64,000 bases of DNA from Streptomyces hawaiiensis (GTDB lineage: Bacteria; Actinomycetota; Actinomycetes; Streptomycetales; Streptomycetaceae), in contig NZ_CP021978.1 in the NCBI RefSeq assembly GCF_004803895.1, forward strand, positions 6,758,001-6,822,000, in the 5' to 3' direction. Within the stretch, counting starts at the first letter, position 1. Each line of letters begins with the position of its first letter. Both the position numbers and the translations under genes were made by a program. Of the stretch, positions 32,287 to 41,761 are shown in pieces. The notes beneath the pieces were generated by a model. It searched no databases and had not been told where the DNA came from. It was given only the letters and a program-made list of their open reading frames with translations.

Positions 32287-33669
32287 CTACCGGCGCCAGG
32301 GGCCCGTCACCGCGAACGTGGTGCCGGGCGTGTAGCAGTTGACGTACATCGTGTCGCAGTCGGGGGAGAAGGTCACGCCGGCGAACTCGCCCCACTCGGG
32401 CTCCTGCGGGGTGCCGATGGTCTGCCGGTTGCGGGCCATCGCGTAGACCTCGCCCCGCTTGGTCACACCGTAGACGTGCTGGGCGCCGTTGCCGTCCTCG
32501 CAGACCATGAGGCCGCCGCTGGGCGCCAGGCAGATGTTGTCCGGCGACTCGCCCGGCAGCTGCACATCGGTGTCCGGGCCGAAGACGATCACCAGGGTGA
32601 GCCGGCGGCGCTCCGGGTCGTAGCGCCAGACCTGACCGAAGTGGTCGGCGGCCGAACCGTCCGACCGGCGGGCGAAGGACGACACGAAGTACACCGAACG
32701 GCCGCCCCAGTAGCAGCCCTCCAGCTTCTGCGCGTGTGTGACGCCCTTGCGGCCGAAGTCCTGGAACCGGATCGGCGTCCGCGCGGCGAGCGGGTCCGGT
32801 ACGTCCACCCACTCGATGTGGTCGAACTCCGCGCCGACGTCCTGGATGGAGGACAGGTCCGGCACACCGGGTACGCGCATGGCCTGGAGCCGCCCGCCCG
32901 CGCGCAGCGAACGCCTGCCGCCCAGCGGCCGGTCCGGCAGGAAACGGTAGAAGAGGCCGAAGGGCTTCTCGAAGGCGTCCTCGGTCTCGTACACCACGCC
33001 CCGCCGGGGGTCGACGGCGATCGCCTCGTGTGCGAAGCGGCCCATCGCGGTCAACGGCACGGCCCCGGTGCGGTGCGGGTCGGCCGGATCGACCTCGAAG
33101 ATGAAGCCGTGGTCCTTGGTGTAGCCGTTGGTGCCGGCCTTGTCCTCGGTCTCCTCGCAGGTCAGCCAGGTGTCCCAGGGGGTGGGTCCGCCCGCGCAGT
33201 TCACGGCCGTGCCGGCGATCGCGACGCGTTCCGACTGCACCCTGTTGCGGGAGTCCAGCGTCAGCGCCGTACAGCCGCCCTTGCCGGCCGGGTCGTAGGT
33301 GAGGCCCTCGACGGTGGGGACCGGGATCCTGCCGTCGGCGCGGTTCTCGTGGTTGCGGACCAGGTGGACCCGGCCGCCTCTGCCCCCGAAGGCCGACATG
33401 CCGTCGTGGTTGGAGGGGACCCTGCCCTCGCCGGAGCGGAGCTCGTCGCCCTCGCGGGAGAGGATGCGGTAGCCGAACCCCTTCGGCAGGTCGAGGACGC
33501 CCTTCGGGTCGGGGACGAGCGGGCCGTAGCCGGTGCGGCCGAGGCCCTGTGCCGCGGCGGTGCCGGTGAAGAGTTCGGACAGGGCACCGGAGAACGCGAT
33601 CCCGACGCCCAGGGCGCCCGTTCCGGCGAGCATCTGACGTCGTGTGGCGGAGCGACCGGATGCGGTCAT
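32287..33669 (-). CDS. PhoX-type (DUF839) phosphatase, Tat-secreted
   Basis: 460 aa. A twin-arginine signal peptide (SATRRQMLAGTGALGVG, cleavage near AAAQG) leads to a DUF839/PhoX beta-propeller domain with VRNHENR, CAGGPTPWDTWLTCEE and ICLAPSGGLMVCEDG. PhoX enzymes are Ca/Fe-dependent alkaline phosphatases outside the membrane; many DUF839 members are not tested. ATG start with AGGAAGG upstream. Beside PPK2, so a phosphate-scavenging context is possible. Confidence 0.87.
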   Translation of the reverse strand: MTASGRSATRRQMLAGTGALGVGIAFSGALSELFTGTAAAQGLGRTGYGPLVPDPKGVLDLPKGFGYRILSREGDELRSGEGRVPSNHDGMSAFGGRGGRVHLVRNHENRADGRIPVPTVEGLTYDPAGKGGCTALTLDSRNRVQSERVAIAGTAVNCAGGPTPWDTWLTCEETEDKAGTNGYTKDHGFIFEVDPADPHRTGAVPLTAMGRFAHEAIAVDPRRGVVYETEDAFEKPFGLFYRFLPDRPLGGRRSLRAGGRLQAMRVPGVPDLSSIQDVGAEFDHIEWVDVPDPLAARTPIRFQDFGRKGVTHAQKLEGCYWGGRSVYFVSSFARRSDGSAADHFGQVWRYDPERRRLTLVIVFGPDTDVQLPGESPDNICLAPSGGLMVCEDGNGAQHVYGVTKRGEVYAMARNRQTIGTPQEPEWGEFAGVTFSPDCDTMYVNCYTPGTTFAVTGPWRR

Positions 33670-33759
33670 GGGGAAACCTTCCTGCTGGCGGACAGGAACT
33701 GTGATCCCGCTGTGTCTATCACCTGGTGCGGGCGGCGGGAACCACGCGCGTAGCGCGGG

Positions 33760-34644
33760 TCACTGCTCGACAGTGCGCCGCAGCTCGTCCAGGGCGTCCC
33801 GGGCCTGCTCCGTGCGGTCGGCGGCGCGCTCCGTGATCTCCGAGCGGTCCGTGGTCTCCGCGTGTCCGGCGCGCTCCGCGGGGGGCTGCTGGCCCCGTTC
33901 CAGGAACCGCAGGAGTTCCACCGGGATGGGCAGGACGAGCGTGGAGTTCTTCTCCGCCGCCACCGCCATGACGGTCTGCAGCAGCCGGAGCTGGAGGGCC
34001 GAGGGCGTGTCGGCCATCTGCTGGGCCGCCTGGGACAGCTTCTTGGAGGCCTGGTACTCGGCGTCGGCGTTGATCAGCCGGGCACGCCGCTCCCGGTCGG
34101 CCTCGGCCTGGCGGGCCATGGAGCGCTTCATGGTGTCCGGCAGGGAGACGTCCTTGATCTCCACGCGGTCGATGGTCACGCCCCACTCCACGGCCGGGCT
34201 GTCGATCATCAGCTCCAGGCCCTGGTTGAGCTTCTCCCGGTTGGACAGCAGGTCGTCCAGCTCGCTCTTGCCGATGATCGAGCGCAGCGAGGTCTGGGCC
34301 ATCTGCGAGACGGCGAAGCGGTAGTCCTCGACGTTGACGATCGCGGCCGCCGGGTCCACGACCTTGAAGTACACCACCGCGTCGACCCGCACGGTCACGT
34401 TGTCGCGGGTGATGCCCTCCTGGGCGGGGATCGGCATGGTCACGATCTGCAGGTTGACCTTGCGCATCCGGTCCACCGCGGGGACCACGAGGTTGAACCC
34501 GGGCCGCCGCACGTCCCCGTGCAGGCGCCCGAGCCGGAAGACGACCCCGCGCTCGTACTGCTTGACGACCCGCGCCGCGGAGGCCACGTACACCAGCGCA
34601 CCGGCCCCGACCGCGGCCACCACGCCGACCAGCTCTTCGACCAT
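33760..34644 (-). CDS. SPFH/band-7 family protein (slipin/stomatin-like)
   Basis: 294 aa. One N-terminal membrane helix (VGVVAAVGAGALVYVASAA), then the SPFH domain (about 25-195: VKQYERGVVFRLGRLHGDVRRPG-type start, EGITRDNVTVRVDAVVYFKV) and an alpha-helical oligomerisation part with EADRERRARLINADAEYQAS. ATG 34642-34644 is chosen for GGAGG 7 bp upstream. It forms membrane microdomain scaffolds. No NfeD partner is adjacent. Confidence 0.88.
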   Translation of the reverse strand: MVEELVGVVAAVGAGALVYVASAARVVKQYERGVVFRLGRLHGDVRRPGFNLVVPAVDRMRKVNLQIVTMPIPAQEGITRDNVTVRVDAVVYFKVVDPAAAIVNVEDYRFAVSQMAQTSLRSIIGKSELDDLLSNREKLNQGLELMIDSPAVEWGVTIDRVEIKDVSLPDTMKRSMARQAEADRERRARLINADAEYQASKKLSQAAQQMADTPSALQLRLLQTVMAVAAEKNSTLVLPIPVELLRFLERGQQPPAERAGHAETTDRSEITERAADRTEQARDALDELRRTVEQ

Positions 34645-34815
34645 GCCGACCTCCCCGTTCAGAGGTCCGAATCCGCCTGTTCCTGTAACGATATGCTCGA
34701 AATGGGGCGGGCGGCCATGCCCAGGGGTCCGGGACGGAGCGGGGGCGGACACGCGTGGTCCGGGGCACGCTGGGTGCGCGCCCCGGACCAGGGACTGGGT
34801 GAACCGGTCAGGCGG

Positions 34816-36300
34816 CTAGGCGGCGGTCACCTTCTCCGCCCCGGCCTCCTCGGACTCCGTGACCTTCACCGGCTCCGTGCCGGTCGCGCTGTGGCGTGCG
34901 GCCCAGTTCTCCAGGGCCGTGCGGCAGGCGTGGTCCAGGTGGTGCAGGCCCGAGAGATCCAGCGTGACCGGGCGGTCCTGCGGCAGGCTCTCCAGACTGT
35001 CGAGGATCTTCGGCAGCCGCAGGAAGGTCGCGTTGCCGGACAGGTACGCCTGGATCGGGCCGGCGCCCTTGTCGATGATCTCCAGCTTGATGTGCGAGGC
35101 CTCCCAGGCGGTCTTGACGACCGACAGGGCCAGACCGATGAGCACGCCCTCGAACATGTTCACCGCGACGATCGACACGGCGGTGACGACCAGGATGAGC
35201 GCCTCGCCCCGGTGCTCCTTCCACAGCGGCACGATCTTGGCGAACGGGATCAGCTTCCATCCCGCGTGGACCAGGATGCCGGCGAGGGCGGGCAGCGGGA
35301 TGAGCGCCAGCGTGGCCGGCAGCAGCGCGGCGAACAGCAGCAGCCACACGCCGTGCATCACCCGGGACGCCTTGGTCCTGGCGCCCGCGCTGACGTTGGC
35401 GGAGCTGCGGACGATGACCGCGGTCATCGGCAGTGCGCCGAGCACACCGCAGATCGTGTTGCCCGCGCCCTGCGCCATCAGCTCCTTGTCGTACTGGGTG
35501 CGCGGGCCGTCGTGCAGCCGGTCCACGGCGGCGGCGCTGAAGAGGCTCTCGGCGGAGGCGATCAGGGTGAAGGCGATGATCGTGCCGATGATGCCGACGC
35601 CCAGGCCGCCGAAGGCGTCCAGGCCGGGCGGCTGGATGGAGTCCAGCAGGCCCTTCACCTCGACGGTGGCGACCGGCAGGTCGAACACGGCGGTGGCCGC
35701 GATCGCCAGGATCACCGCGGCGAGCGCGCCGGGCACGGCCTGCACCCGCTTGGGCAGCTTCTTCCACAGCACCATCACCGCGATGGTGGCCGCGCCGAGC
35801 ACGAGGGACGTGAGCGCCGCCGTGCTGCCGGCCGCGTCGACGGCGGCACCGGGCAGGCCCAGGATCTTGTCGATGCCGGAGGCGGGTGCCTTCAGTCCGG
35901 CCGTCGCATACAGCTGGCCGGCTATGAGCACCAGACCGATTCCGGCCAGCATGCCCTCGACGACCGAGACGGATATCGCGCGGAACCAGCGGCCGAGCTT
36001 CAGCGCGCCCATGACGAGCTGGAGCAGACCGGCGGCCAGCACGATGATGCCGAGCGCGGGCAGTCCGTACTGCCGGACCGCCTCGAAGACGAGCACGGTC
36101 AGACCGGCGGCCGGCCCGGACACCTGCAGGCTGCTGCCCGGCAGGAATCCGGTGACGAGGCCGCCCACGATGCCGGTGATCAGGCCGAGTTCGGCCGGGA
36201 CACCGGAGGCGACGGCCACACCCACGCACAGCGGGAGCGCGACCAGGAACACGACGAGCGAGGCGGTGAAGTCCTGCCTGAGGTAAGGGAACTTGGTCAT
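34816..36300 (-). CDS. SulP-family anion transporter with STAS domain
   Basis: 494 aa. About 11-12 helices with the SulP signature near the N-terminus (LRQDFTASLVVFLVALPLCV, SGVPAELGLITGIVGG), then a short C-terminal STAS domain (about 400-480, VTLDLSGLHHLDHACRTALENW). It follows a beta-carbonic anhydrase gene by 8 bp, a pairing seen for bicarbonate-type SulP transporters. Bicarbonate uptake is therefore more likely than sulfate (inference). Confidence 0.9.
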   Translation of the reverse strand: MTKFPYLRQDFTASLVVFLVALPLCVGVAVASGVPAELGLITGIVGGLVTGFLPGSSLQVSGPAAGLTVLVFEAVRQYGLPALGIIVLAAGLLQLVMGALKLGRWFRAISVSVVEGMLAGIGLVLIAGQLYATAGLKAPASGIDKILGLPGAAVDAAGSTAALTSLVLGAATIAVMVLWKKLPKRVQAVPGALAAVILAIAATAVFDLPVATVEVKGLLDSIQPPGLDAFGGLGVGIIGTIIAFTLIASAESLFSAAAVDRLHDGPRTQYDKELMAQGAGNTICGVLGALPMTAVIVRSSANVSAGARTKASRVMHGVWLLLFAALLPATLALIPLPALAGILVHAGWKLIPFAKIVPLWKEHRGEALILVVTAVSIVAVNMFEGVLIGLALSVVKTAWEASHIKLEIIDKGAGPIQAYLSGNATFLRLPKILDSLESLPQDRPVTLDLSGLHHLDHACRTALENWAARHSATGTEPVKVTESEEAGAEKVTAA

Positions 36301-36308
36301 GGCTCCCC

Positions 36309-36890
36309 TCACAGCTTCTCGAAGGAGTCGGTGTCCGCGCGGTGTTCGAGCACGGTTCCGGTGTGCACCTCGTAGAACCAGGCGCGCAGGCCGAGCCGGC
36401 CCTCGGCCAGCCGGCGCTCGACGCAGGGGTAGGACCGCAGTCGCAGCACCTGGGTGAGGGCGTGGTTCTGGACGGCCTCGGCGACCGTCGGGTCGGCCGG
36501 GTCCGAGCACTTCGGCTCGTCGGCGGCGCGTGCGAGCCAGTCGCGCACGGCCGGTACGGCGGCGAGGTCGTCGCCGCGTACCACCGCGCCCACGGCGCCG
36601 CAGTGCGAGTGGCCGCAGACCACGATCTCCTTGACGCCGAGGACCTCCACGGCGTACTCGATCGTGGCCGCCTCCGATGTGGGGTGCTCGAAGGAGTGCG
36701 GGGGAACTACGTTGCCCGCGGTGCGCAGCTCGAAGAGCTCGCCGGGACGGGCGCCCGTGATCAGGGCCGGTACGACCCTGGAGTCGGAGCAGGTGATGAA
36801 CAGGACGTCGGGGGACTGGCCCTCGGCGAGGTGAGCGAACTCCTCAGGGCGCTGTCCGAAGCTGCGGGCGTTGTCGATGAGGGGTTGCAT
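36309..36890 (-). CDS. Beta-class carbonic anhydrase
   Basis: 193 aa. Zinc ligands are visible: Cys and Asp in ITCSDSRVVP, and His and Cys in CGHSHCGAVGAVVRG. It interconverts CO2 and bicarbonate and presumably works with the SulP transporter just downstream. The ATG has an AGGAGG run, but 14 bp away, longer than usual. Confidence 0.93.
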   Translation of the reverse strand: MQPLIDNARSFGQRPEEFAHLAEGQSPDVLFITCSDSRVVPALITGARPGELFELRTAGNVVPPHSFEHPTSEAATIEYAVEVLGVKEIVVCGHSHCGAVGAVVRGDDLAAVPAVRDWLARAADEPKCSDPADPTVAEAVQNHALTQVLRLRSYPCVERRLAEGRLGLRAWFYEVHTGTVLEHRADTDSFEKL

Positions 36891-36971
36891 GAGTGTGGTG
36901 ACTCCTCCTGGCGCGCAGTGGGGGCGCGTCGGACGGGCATGACAGGGGGGTGGGGGGAACTGCTCTGCTGC

Positions 36972-37400
36972 TCAGCAGCGGAAGACCTGCAGTGCCGCCG
37001 GGGTGTGCGACGTCGAGGATCTCGACGTGCGCTGATGCGCGGCGCCGGGTCTGACCGGTTCGTGTGCCGTCGGCTGGATGTGCCGCTGCAGCGGCCGCTC
37101 GGGCGCCGAGGGCGCCGGATCGGCCGTGTGGGAACGGTCGCGGGTCCGCAGGGGACCGGTCGGGTCCCCGTGGTGTCCGGCGCGGCAGGTGGCCGTCTCG
37201 TCGCGCAGAGCCTTCCCGGGGGACTTGTGTCCGGGGCGCGAGGACTTTCCGGAGGGCTTCAGCCCGGGTTGAGCGTTGGCCTCGGCTTGACCATGCGTAT
37301 ACGCGGATGCGAAGGACGCGGTCGGTGCGAAGAACTGGAGGGCGAGCAGGGCGGCGGCGAGGATCGAAACCACGGTCCGTGCCGTCGTACCTCGGTACAT
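36972..37400 (-). CDS. Secreted hypothetical protein
   Basis: 142 aa. A clear Sec signal peptide (VVSILAAALLALQFFAP, cleavage after ASFASA) precedes a mature part that is basic, Pro/Ser/His/Arg-rich and probably disordered, with two Cys. No domain recognised. Good ribosome site (GGGGGG) before the ATG, and a plausible promoter 25-52 bp upstream supports it as a real gene. Confidence 0.6.
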   Translation of the reverse strand: MYRGTTARTVVSILAAALLALQFFAPTASFASAYTHGQAEANAQPGLKPSGKSSRPGHKSPGKALRDETATCRAGHHGDPTGPLRTRDRSHTADPAPSAPERPLQRHIQPTAHEPVRPGAAHQRTSRSSTSHTPAALQVFRC

Positions 37401-37424
37401 GCGCCCCCCTTCAGATGAATCGCA

Positions 37425-37452
37425 CGTCTAGCGTGGACCAATAGTTGGTCAA
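37425..37452 (-). promoter_or_regulatory. Promoter candidate for the secreted protein gene with an overlapping inverted repeat
   Basis: On the minus strand, -35 TTGACC (37447-37452) and -10 TAGACG (37425-37430) are 16 bp apart. A GACCAA-TAG-TTGGTC inverted repeat (37436-37450) fills the spacer and touches the -35. A second TTGACCA lies 11 bp further upstream. The layout suggests a repressor site. Confidence 0.5.
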
Positions 37453-37470
37453 TGGCTGGTCAAGAAACAC

Positions 37471-37502
37471 GTTAACCCTGCAAGGTCGTTTGCTGGGTTA
37501 AC
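37471..37502. repeat. Inverted repeat GTTAACCC / GGGTTAAC
   Basis: Perfect 8-bp arms 16 bp apart, in the AT-rich gap between zapE and the secreted-protein gene. It could be a regulator site or part of the zapE transcript end. Confidence 0.45.
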
Positions 37503-37598
37503 TTAACGTTTCAAGCTGAAGAGAGCCTGAAAACCGTAGGGGGGTTGGCTTGAACGAGCCCTTCCCCTCCGGCGGTTGGTGCGGTATTGGGGTTGTGG

Positions 37599-38702
37599 TT
37601 ACCGGGCGTCCACCAGTTTGCCCGCGTCGCGGGCGAGGGCGGTGAGCCGGGAGATGGCCCGGAAGTACTTCTTGCGGTAGCCGCCGTTCAGCATCTCGTC
37701 GCTGAACAGCTGGTCGAAGGGCAGGCCCGAGGCCAGCACGGGTACCTCGCGGTCGTAGAGCCGGTCCGCGAGGACGACGAGCCTGAGGGCCGTCGACTGG
37801 TCGGGAACCGGCCGCACACCGGTGAGGCACACGGCCGTGATCCCGTCGGTCAGAGCGCCGTACCGGCTGGGGTGGACCCGGGCCAGATGCTCCAGGAGGG
37901 GCGAGAACTCGTCGAGGGAGGCGCCCTCGGTGGCGTGCGCCGCGCCGGTCACCTGTGCGTCGGAGTACGGGGGCGGCGCCTCGGGCAGACCGCGGTGGCG
38001 GTAGTCCTCGCCGTCGATGCGCAGGGCCCGGAAGTGGGCCGACAGGCCCTGGATCTCGCGCAGGAAGTCGGCCGCGGCGAACCGGCCCTCGCCGAGCTTG
38101 CCGGGCAGCGTGTTGGAGGTGGCGGCGAGCGCCACGCCCGCGTCGACCAGCTTGCCGAGCAGGGTGGAGACCAGGACGGTGTCGCCCGGGTCGTCGAGCT
38201 CGAACTCGTCGATGCACAGCAGGCGGTGGCCGGACAGCGTCCGGACGGTCTGCTGGAACCCCAGGGCGCCGACCAGGTTGGTCAGTTCCACGAACGTGCC
38301 GAACGCCTTCAGCGCGGGCTCGGCCGGGGTGGCGTGCCACAGGGACGCCAGCAGGTGGGTCTTGCCGACGCCGTAGCCGCCGTCGAGGTAGACGCCGCGC
38401 GGGCCGGCCGGGGCCTTCTTCGGCGCCTTGCCGAAACCGAACAGCCGCCGCTTGCCGGACCCTGCGGCCGCTCCCGAGTCGAGGCCCGCCGCGAAACCCT
38501 CCAGGACCCGGACGGCCTCCGTCTGGCTGGGCTGGTTCGGGTCGGGGATGTACGTGCTGAAGCGGACCGAGTCGAACCGCGGCGGCGGCACCATCTCGGC
38601 GACCAGCCGGTCCGCGGGGACACGCGGCTCACGGGCGCACAGGGACAGCGGGGCCGGGTCGGTTATGGGGCCGGATCCGGAGGGGGCCAGGGGAGAGGAC
38701 AC
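37599..38702 (-). CDS. zapE: Cell division protein ZapE / AFG1-like ATPase
   Basis: 367 aa P-loop ATPase of the AFG1/ZapE family. Walker A is GGYGVGKTHL, Walker B is LLCIDEFELDD, and the sensor-like arginines follow in ATSNTLPGKLGEGRF. The family contacts FtsZ in E. coli and assists membrane-protein turnover in mitochondria; the actinobacterial role is untested. GTG start with weak ribosome site, 37 bp from the divergent reductase gene. Confidence 0.88.
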   Translation of the reverse strand: MSSPLAPSGSGPITDPAPLSLCAREPRVPADRLVAEMVPPPRFDSVRFSTYIPDPNQPSQTEAVRVLEGFAAGLDSGAAAGSGKRRLFGFGKAPKKAPAGPRGVYLDGGYGVGKTHLLASLWHATPAEPALKAFGTFVELTNLVGALGFQQTVRTLSGHRLLCIDEFELDDPGDTVLVSTLLGKLVDAGVALAATSNTLPGKLGEGRFAAADFLREIQGLSAHFRALRIDGEDYRHRGLPEAPPPYSDAQVTGAAHATEGASLDEFSPLLEHLARVHPSRYGALTDGITAVCLTGVRPVPDQSTALRLVVLADRLYDREVPVLASGLPFDQLFSDEMLNGGYRKKYFRAISRLTALARDAGKLVDAR

Positions 38703-38739
38703 GGTTCACCATGCTACGGCGCGTGGAACACTGCACGGC

Positions 38740-39555
38740 ATGCGACGTCTGTTCCCTGTGACCGATGAAACAGCAGCTCCGGCGCCGGACGGCGCGTCCG
38801 GCGAGGGCGCCGGGCGGGAGTGGAGCCTGGACGAGCTGGCCGCCGCGTACGCCTATCCCGAGCCGGGGCCCGGGGGCCCCGTGCCGTGGCTGCGCGCCAA
38901 CATGGTCTCCACGCTGGACGGGGCCGCCCAGCACGACGGCCGTTCGCAGCCCATCTCCAGCGCCACCGACATGCGGATCTTCGGCACGCTGCGGGCACTG
39001 GCCGACGTCGTGGTCGTCGGCGCGGAAACCGTACGCAAGGAGGGGTACCGGCCGGCACGCGCGCGGGAGGACTTCGCGGCCCTGCGGGAGGCGGCCGGGC
39101 AGCGGCCCGCACCCGCGATCGCCGTGGTCACAGCCAGTCTCGACCTGGACTTCTCGCTCCCGCTGTTCACCTCGCCCCTGGTGCCCACCCTGGTCCTCAC
39201 GGGCGCCGCGGCCGCCCCTGACCGCGTCGCCACCGCCGAGAAGGCGGGCGCCCGGGTGGTGACCGCCGGGGACGGCATCGGCGTGGACCCCGCCCACGCC
39301 GTCCGGGCCCTCGCCGACCTCGGCCACACCCGGCTGCTCACCGAGGGCGGCCCGCGGCTGCTCGGGCAGCTGGTCGCGGCCGGCGTGCTCGACGAGCTGT
39401 GCCTGACGCTCTCCCCGATGCTCACGGCGGGCGAGGCGCAGCGCATCGCCGGAGGGCCGGCGGTCACGGTCCCGCACCGTTTCGGGCTGGTGTCGATGCT
39501 GGAGGAGGACGGCTTCCTGTTCACGCGGTACGGGCGGACCCGGCCGGCGTACTGA
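38740..39555 (+). CDS. RibD C-terminal-type pyrimidine reductase family protein
   Basis: 271 aa. A RibD_C/dihydrofolate-reductase-like fold with VSTLDGAAQHDGRSQPIS near 50-68, ADVVVVGAETVRKEGY, LLTEGGPRLLGQL and DELCLTLSPMLT. The deaminase half of RibD is absent. It may be a stand-alone NADPH reductase in riboflavin or a related pteridine pathway. ATG 38740 is chosen because an upstream frame would run into the zapE start region. Confidence 0.82.
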   Translation: MRRLFPVTDETAAPAPDGASGEGAGREWSLDELAAAYAYPEPGPGGPVPWLRANMVSTLDGAAQHDGRSQPISSATDMRIFGTLRALADVVVVGAETVRKEGYRPARAREDFAALREAAGQRPAPAIAVVTASLDLDFSLPLFTSPLVPTLVLTGAAAAPDRVATAEKAGARVVTAGDGIGVDPAHAVRALADLGHTRLLTEGGPRLLGQLVAAGVLDELCLTLSPMLTAGEAQRIAGGPAVTVPHRFGLVSMLEEDGFLFTRYGRTRPAY

Positions 39556-39800
39556 AACTCCGGACCCCGGGTACAAGGTGCCGGCGGCCGGGAAGGCCGG
39601 CCGGCCGGTACGTCCGCAGGCGGGGGCAAAGGTCGCCGCTGGTCCGTTCATCGACGGAATATGCCGTTCCGTTTGGTTTTCGGAGGGCACACTGATTCCG
39701 GCAGTACCCGTGCGATCACGGGGCAGGATGGTTTCCGCAGGGCCCGGCACGGCCCGCGGAGGAGTGGGGCCACGGGCCCCCGGAGCAGAAGGGGCGCCTG

Positions 39801-40274
39801 GTGTTCACAAGCGTATTGATGATCGAGAAGGCGCTGACGTCCGCCGACGTGGAGTTCGTCACCACCTTGCACGGGGAGGAGCAGGTCTCCTTCCAGGTGC
39901 TGCTGCAGCCGCGCGGCGAGCAGGCGGACCGCTTGCTGCGCGCCATCGACGACGTGGCGCTCGGCGAGCTCGACGAGGCCGTCCGCGAGGGGGAGACGCC
40001 GGAGGGGGAGGAGGCGCTGAGCGTGGGGCAGCGGGCGCTGGAGGTGTCACTCGCCGCGCTGCGTGCCTCGGGCAGTCCGGCGCAGGGGCGGCTGATCGAG
40101 GACCATCCCCTGGACGCGCTGAAGTCCCTGGTGGAGGAGGCCGGGGCGGACGAGGTCATCGTGCTGACCGACCCCCACTACGTGGAGGAGTTCTTCCATC
40201 GGGACTGGGCGTCGAGGGCTCGGCACAAGGTGGGGGTGCCGGTGCTGAAGCTGTTCTCGCACAGCAAGGCGTAG
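39801..40274 (+). CDS. Conserved Streptomyces protein of unknown function
   Basis: 157 aa, acidic. The N-terminus MFTSVLMIEKALTSADVEFV and the C-terminal GADEVIVLTDPHYVEEFFHRDW look universal-stress or Rossmann-like, but no catalytic motif is seen. Homologues are usually found immediately before murC (memory), as here. GTG start with AAGGGG upstream. Function unknown. Confidence 0.7.
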   Translation: MFTSVLMIEKALTSADVEFVTTLHGEEQVSFQVLLQPRGEQADRLLRAIDDVALGELDEAVREGETPEGEEALSVGQRALEVSLAALRASGSPAQGRLIEDHPLDALKSLVEEAGADEVIVLTDPHYVEEFFHRDWASRARHKVGVPVLKLFSHSKA

Positions 40275-40355
40275 CCGCCCGGGGTGTCCACGACGGTGAA
40301 CACTTCGGCATAGGCTGTGCCGCTGAACGTTCCGCATACGTACAGGGAGACACGC

Positions 40356-41747
40356 ATGGCACCCGGCCTTCCCACCGCCATGGACCGACCGCACTTCATC
40401 GGGATCGGTGGGGCCGGGATGTCGGGGATCGCGAAGATCCTCGCGCAGCGCGGGGCCGTCGTGGCCGGCAGCGACGCCAAGGAGTCGGCCACGGCCGAGG
40501 CGCTGCGGGCGCTGGGCGCGACCGTGCACATCGGGCACGACGCCGGGCATCTCGCCGATGACGCCAGCTGTGTGGTCGTGTCGTCGGCGATCCGGCGGGA
40601 CAACCCCGAGCTGGCCCGCGCGGCCGAGCTCGGCATCCCCGTCGTGCACCGGTCCGACGCGCTCGCCGCGCTGATGGACGGGCTGCGGCCGATCGCGGTG
40701 GCCGGTACGCACGGCAAGACGACCACGACGTCGATGCTGGCCGTGTCGCTGAGCGAGCTGGGCCTGAAGCCCTCGTACGCGATCGGCGGGGACCTGGACG
40801 CGCCCGGCTCCAACGCGCTGCACGGCGAGGGCGACATCTTCGTCGCCGAGGCGGACGAGTCGGACCGCAGCTTCCACAAGTACGCGCCCGACGTCGCGAT
40901 CATCCTCAACGTCGAGCTCGACCACCACGCCAATTACGCGTCGATGGACGAGATCTACGAGTCGTTCGAGACGTTCGTGGACCGGATCACCGAGGGCGGC
41001 ACACTGGTGATCGCGGCCGACCACGAGGGCGCCCGGGAGCTGACGCGCCGGGTCGCCGGGCGCGGCGTGCGCGTGGTGACGTACGGCGAGTCCGAGGACG
41101 CCGGCGTGCGCATCCTGTCGGTCGAGCCGCAGGGGCTCAAGAGCGAGGTCACCGTGGTGCTGGAGGGCGAGGAGCTGACCTTCGCGGTCTCCGTCCCCGG
41201 CCGGCACTACGCGCACAACGCGGTCGCCGCGCTGGCGGCGGGCGTGGCCCTCGGCGTCCCGGCGGCCGAGCTGGCCTCCGCGATCGCCGCGTACACGGGT
41301 GTGAAGCGGCGCCTCCAGCTGACGGGGGAGGCCGCGGGCGTGCAGGTCATCGACTCCTACGCGCACCACCCCACCGAGATGACCGCCGACCTGGAGGCCA
41401 TGCGCGCGGCGGCCGGTGACGCCCGCATCCTGGTCGTCTTCCAGCCCCACCTCTTCTCGCGGACGCAGGAGCTCGGCAAGGAGATGGGCCAGTCCCTCGC
41501 CCTCGCGGACGCCTCGATCGTGCTGGACATCTACCCGGCGCGTGAGGACCCGATCCCGGGCGTGACGAGCGGGCTGATCATCGAGGCGGCCCGGGCCGCG
41601 GGCGCGGACGTGACGCCGCTGCACGACAAGGCGGACGTCCCGTCGGCCGTCGCGGGAATGGCGAAGCCCGGTGATCTCGTTCTCACCATGGGAGCGGGCG
41701 ACGTGACCGACCTCGGCCCGCACATCCTGGACCGTCTGTCGAACTGA
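40356..41747 (+). CDS. murC: UDP-N-acetylmuramate--L-alanine ligase
   Basis: 463 aa. It adds L-Ala to UDP-MurNAc in peptidoglycan precursor synthesis. Visible: N-terminal HFIGIGGAGMSGIAKIL (UDP-sugar site), ATP loop VAGTHGKTTTTSMLAV, and the C-terminal Mur-ligase DSYAHHPTEMTADLEAMR. ATG 40356 has AGGGAG 6 bp upstream and matches the usual N-terminus. The gene stands outside the dcw cell-wall cluster, the arrangement usual in Streptomyces (memory). msrB follows 14 bp later. Confidence 0.95.
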   Translation: MAPGLPTAMDRPHFIGIGGAGMSGIAKILAQRGAVVAGSDAKESATAEALRALGATVHIGHDAGHLADDASCVVVSSAIRRDNPELARAAELGIPVVHRSDALAALMDGLRPIAVAGTHGKTTTTSMLAVSLSELGLKPSYAIGGDLDAPGSNALHGEGDIFVAEADESDRSFHKYAPDVAIILNVELDHHANYASMDEIYESFETFVDRITEGGTLVIAADHEGARELTRRVAGRGVRVVTYGESEDAGVRILSVEPQGLKSEVTVVLEGEELTFAVSVPGRHYAHNAVAALAAGVALGVPAAELASAIAAYTGVKRRLQLTGEAAGVQVIDSYAHHPTEMTADLEAMRAAAGDARILVVFQPHLFSRTQELGKEMGQSLALADASIVLDIYPAREDPIPGVTSGLIIEAARAAGADVTPLHDKADVPSAVAGMAKPGDLVLTMGAGDVTDLGPHILDRLSN

Positions 41748-41761
41748 GGGGCTGGAAGCTC

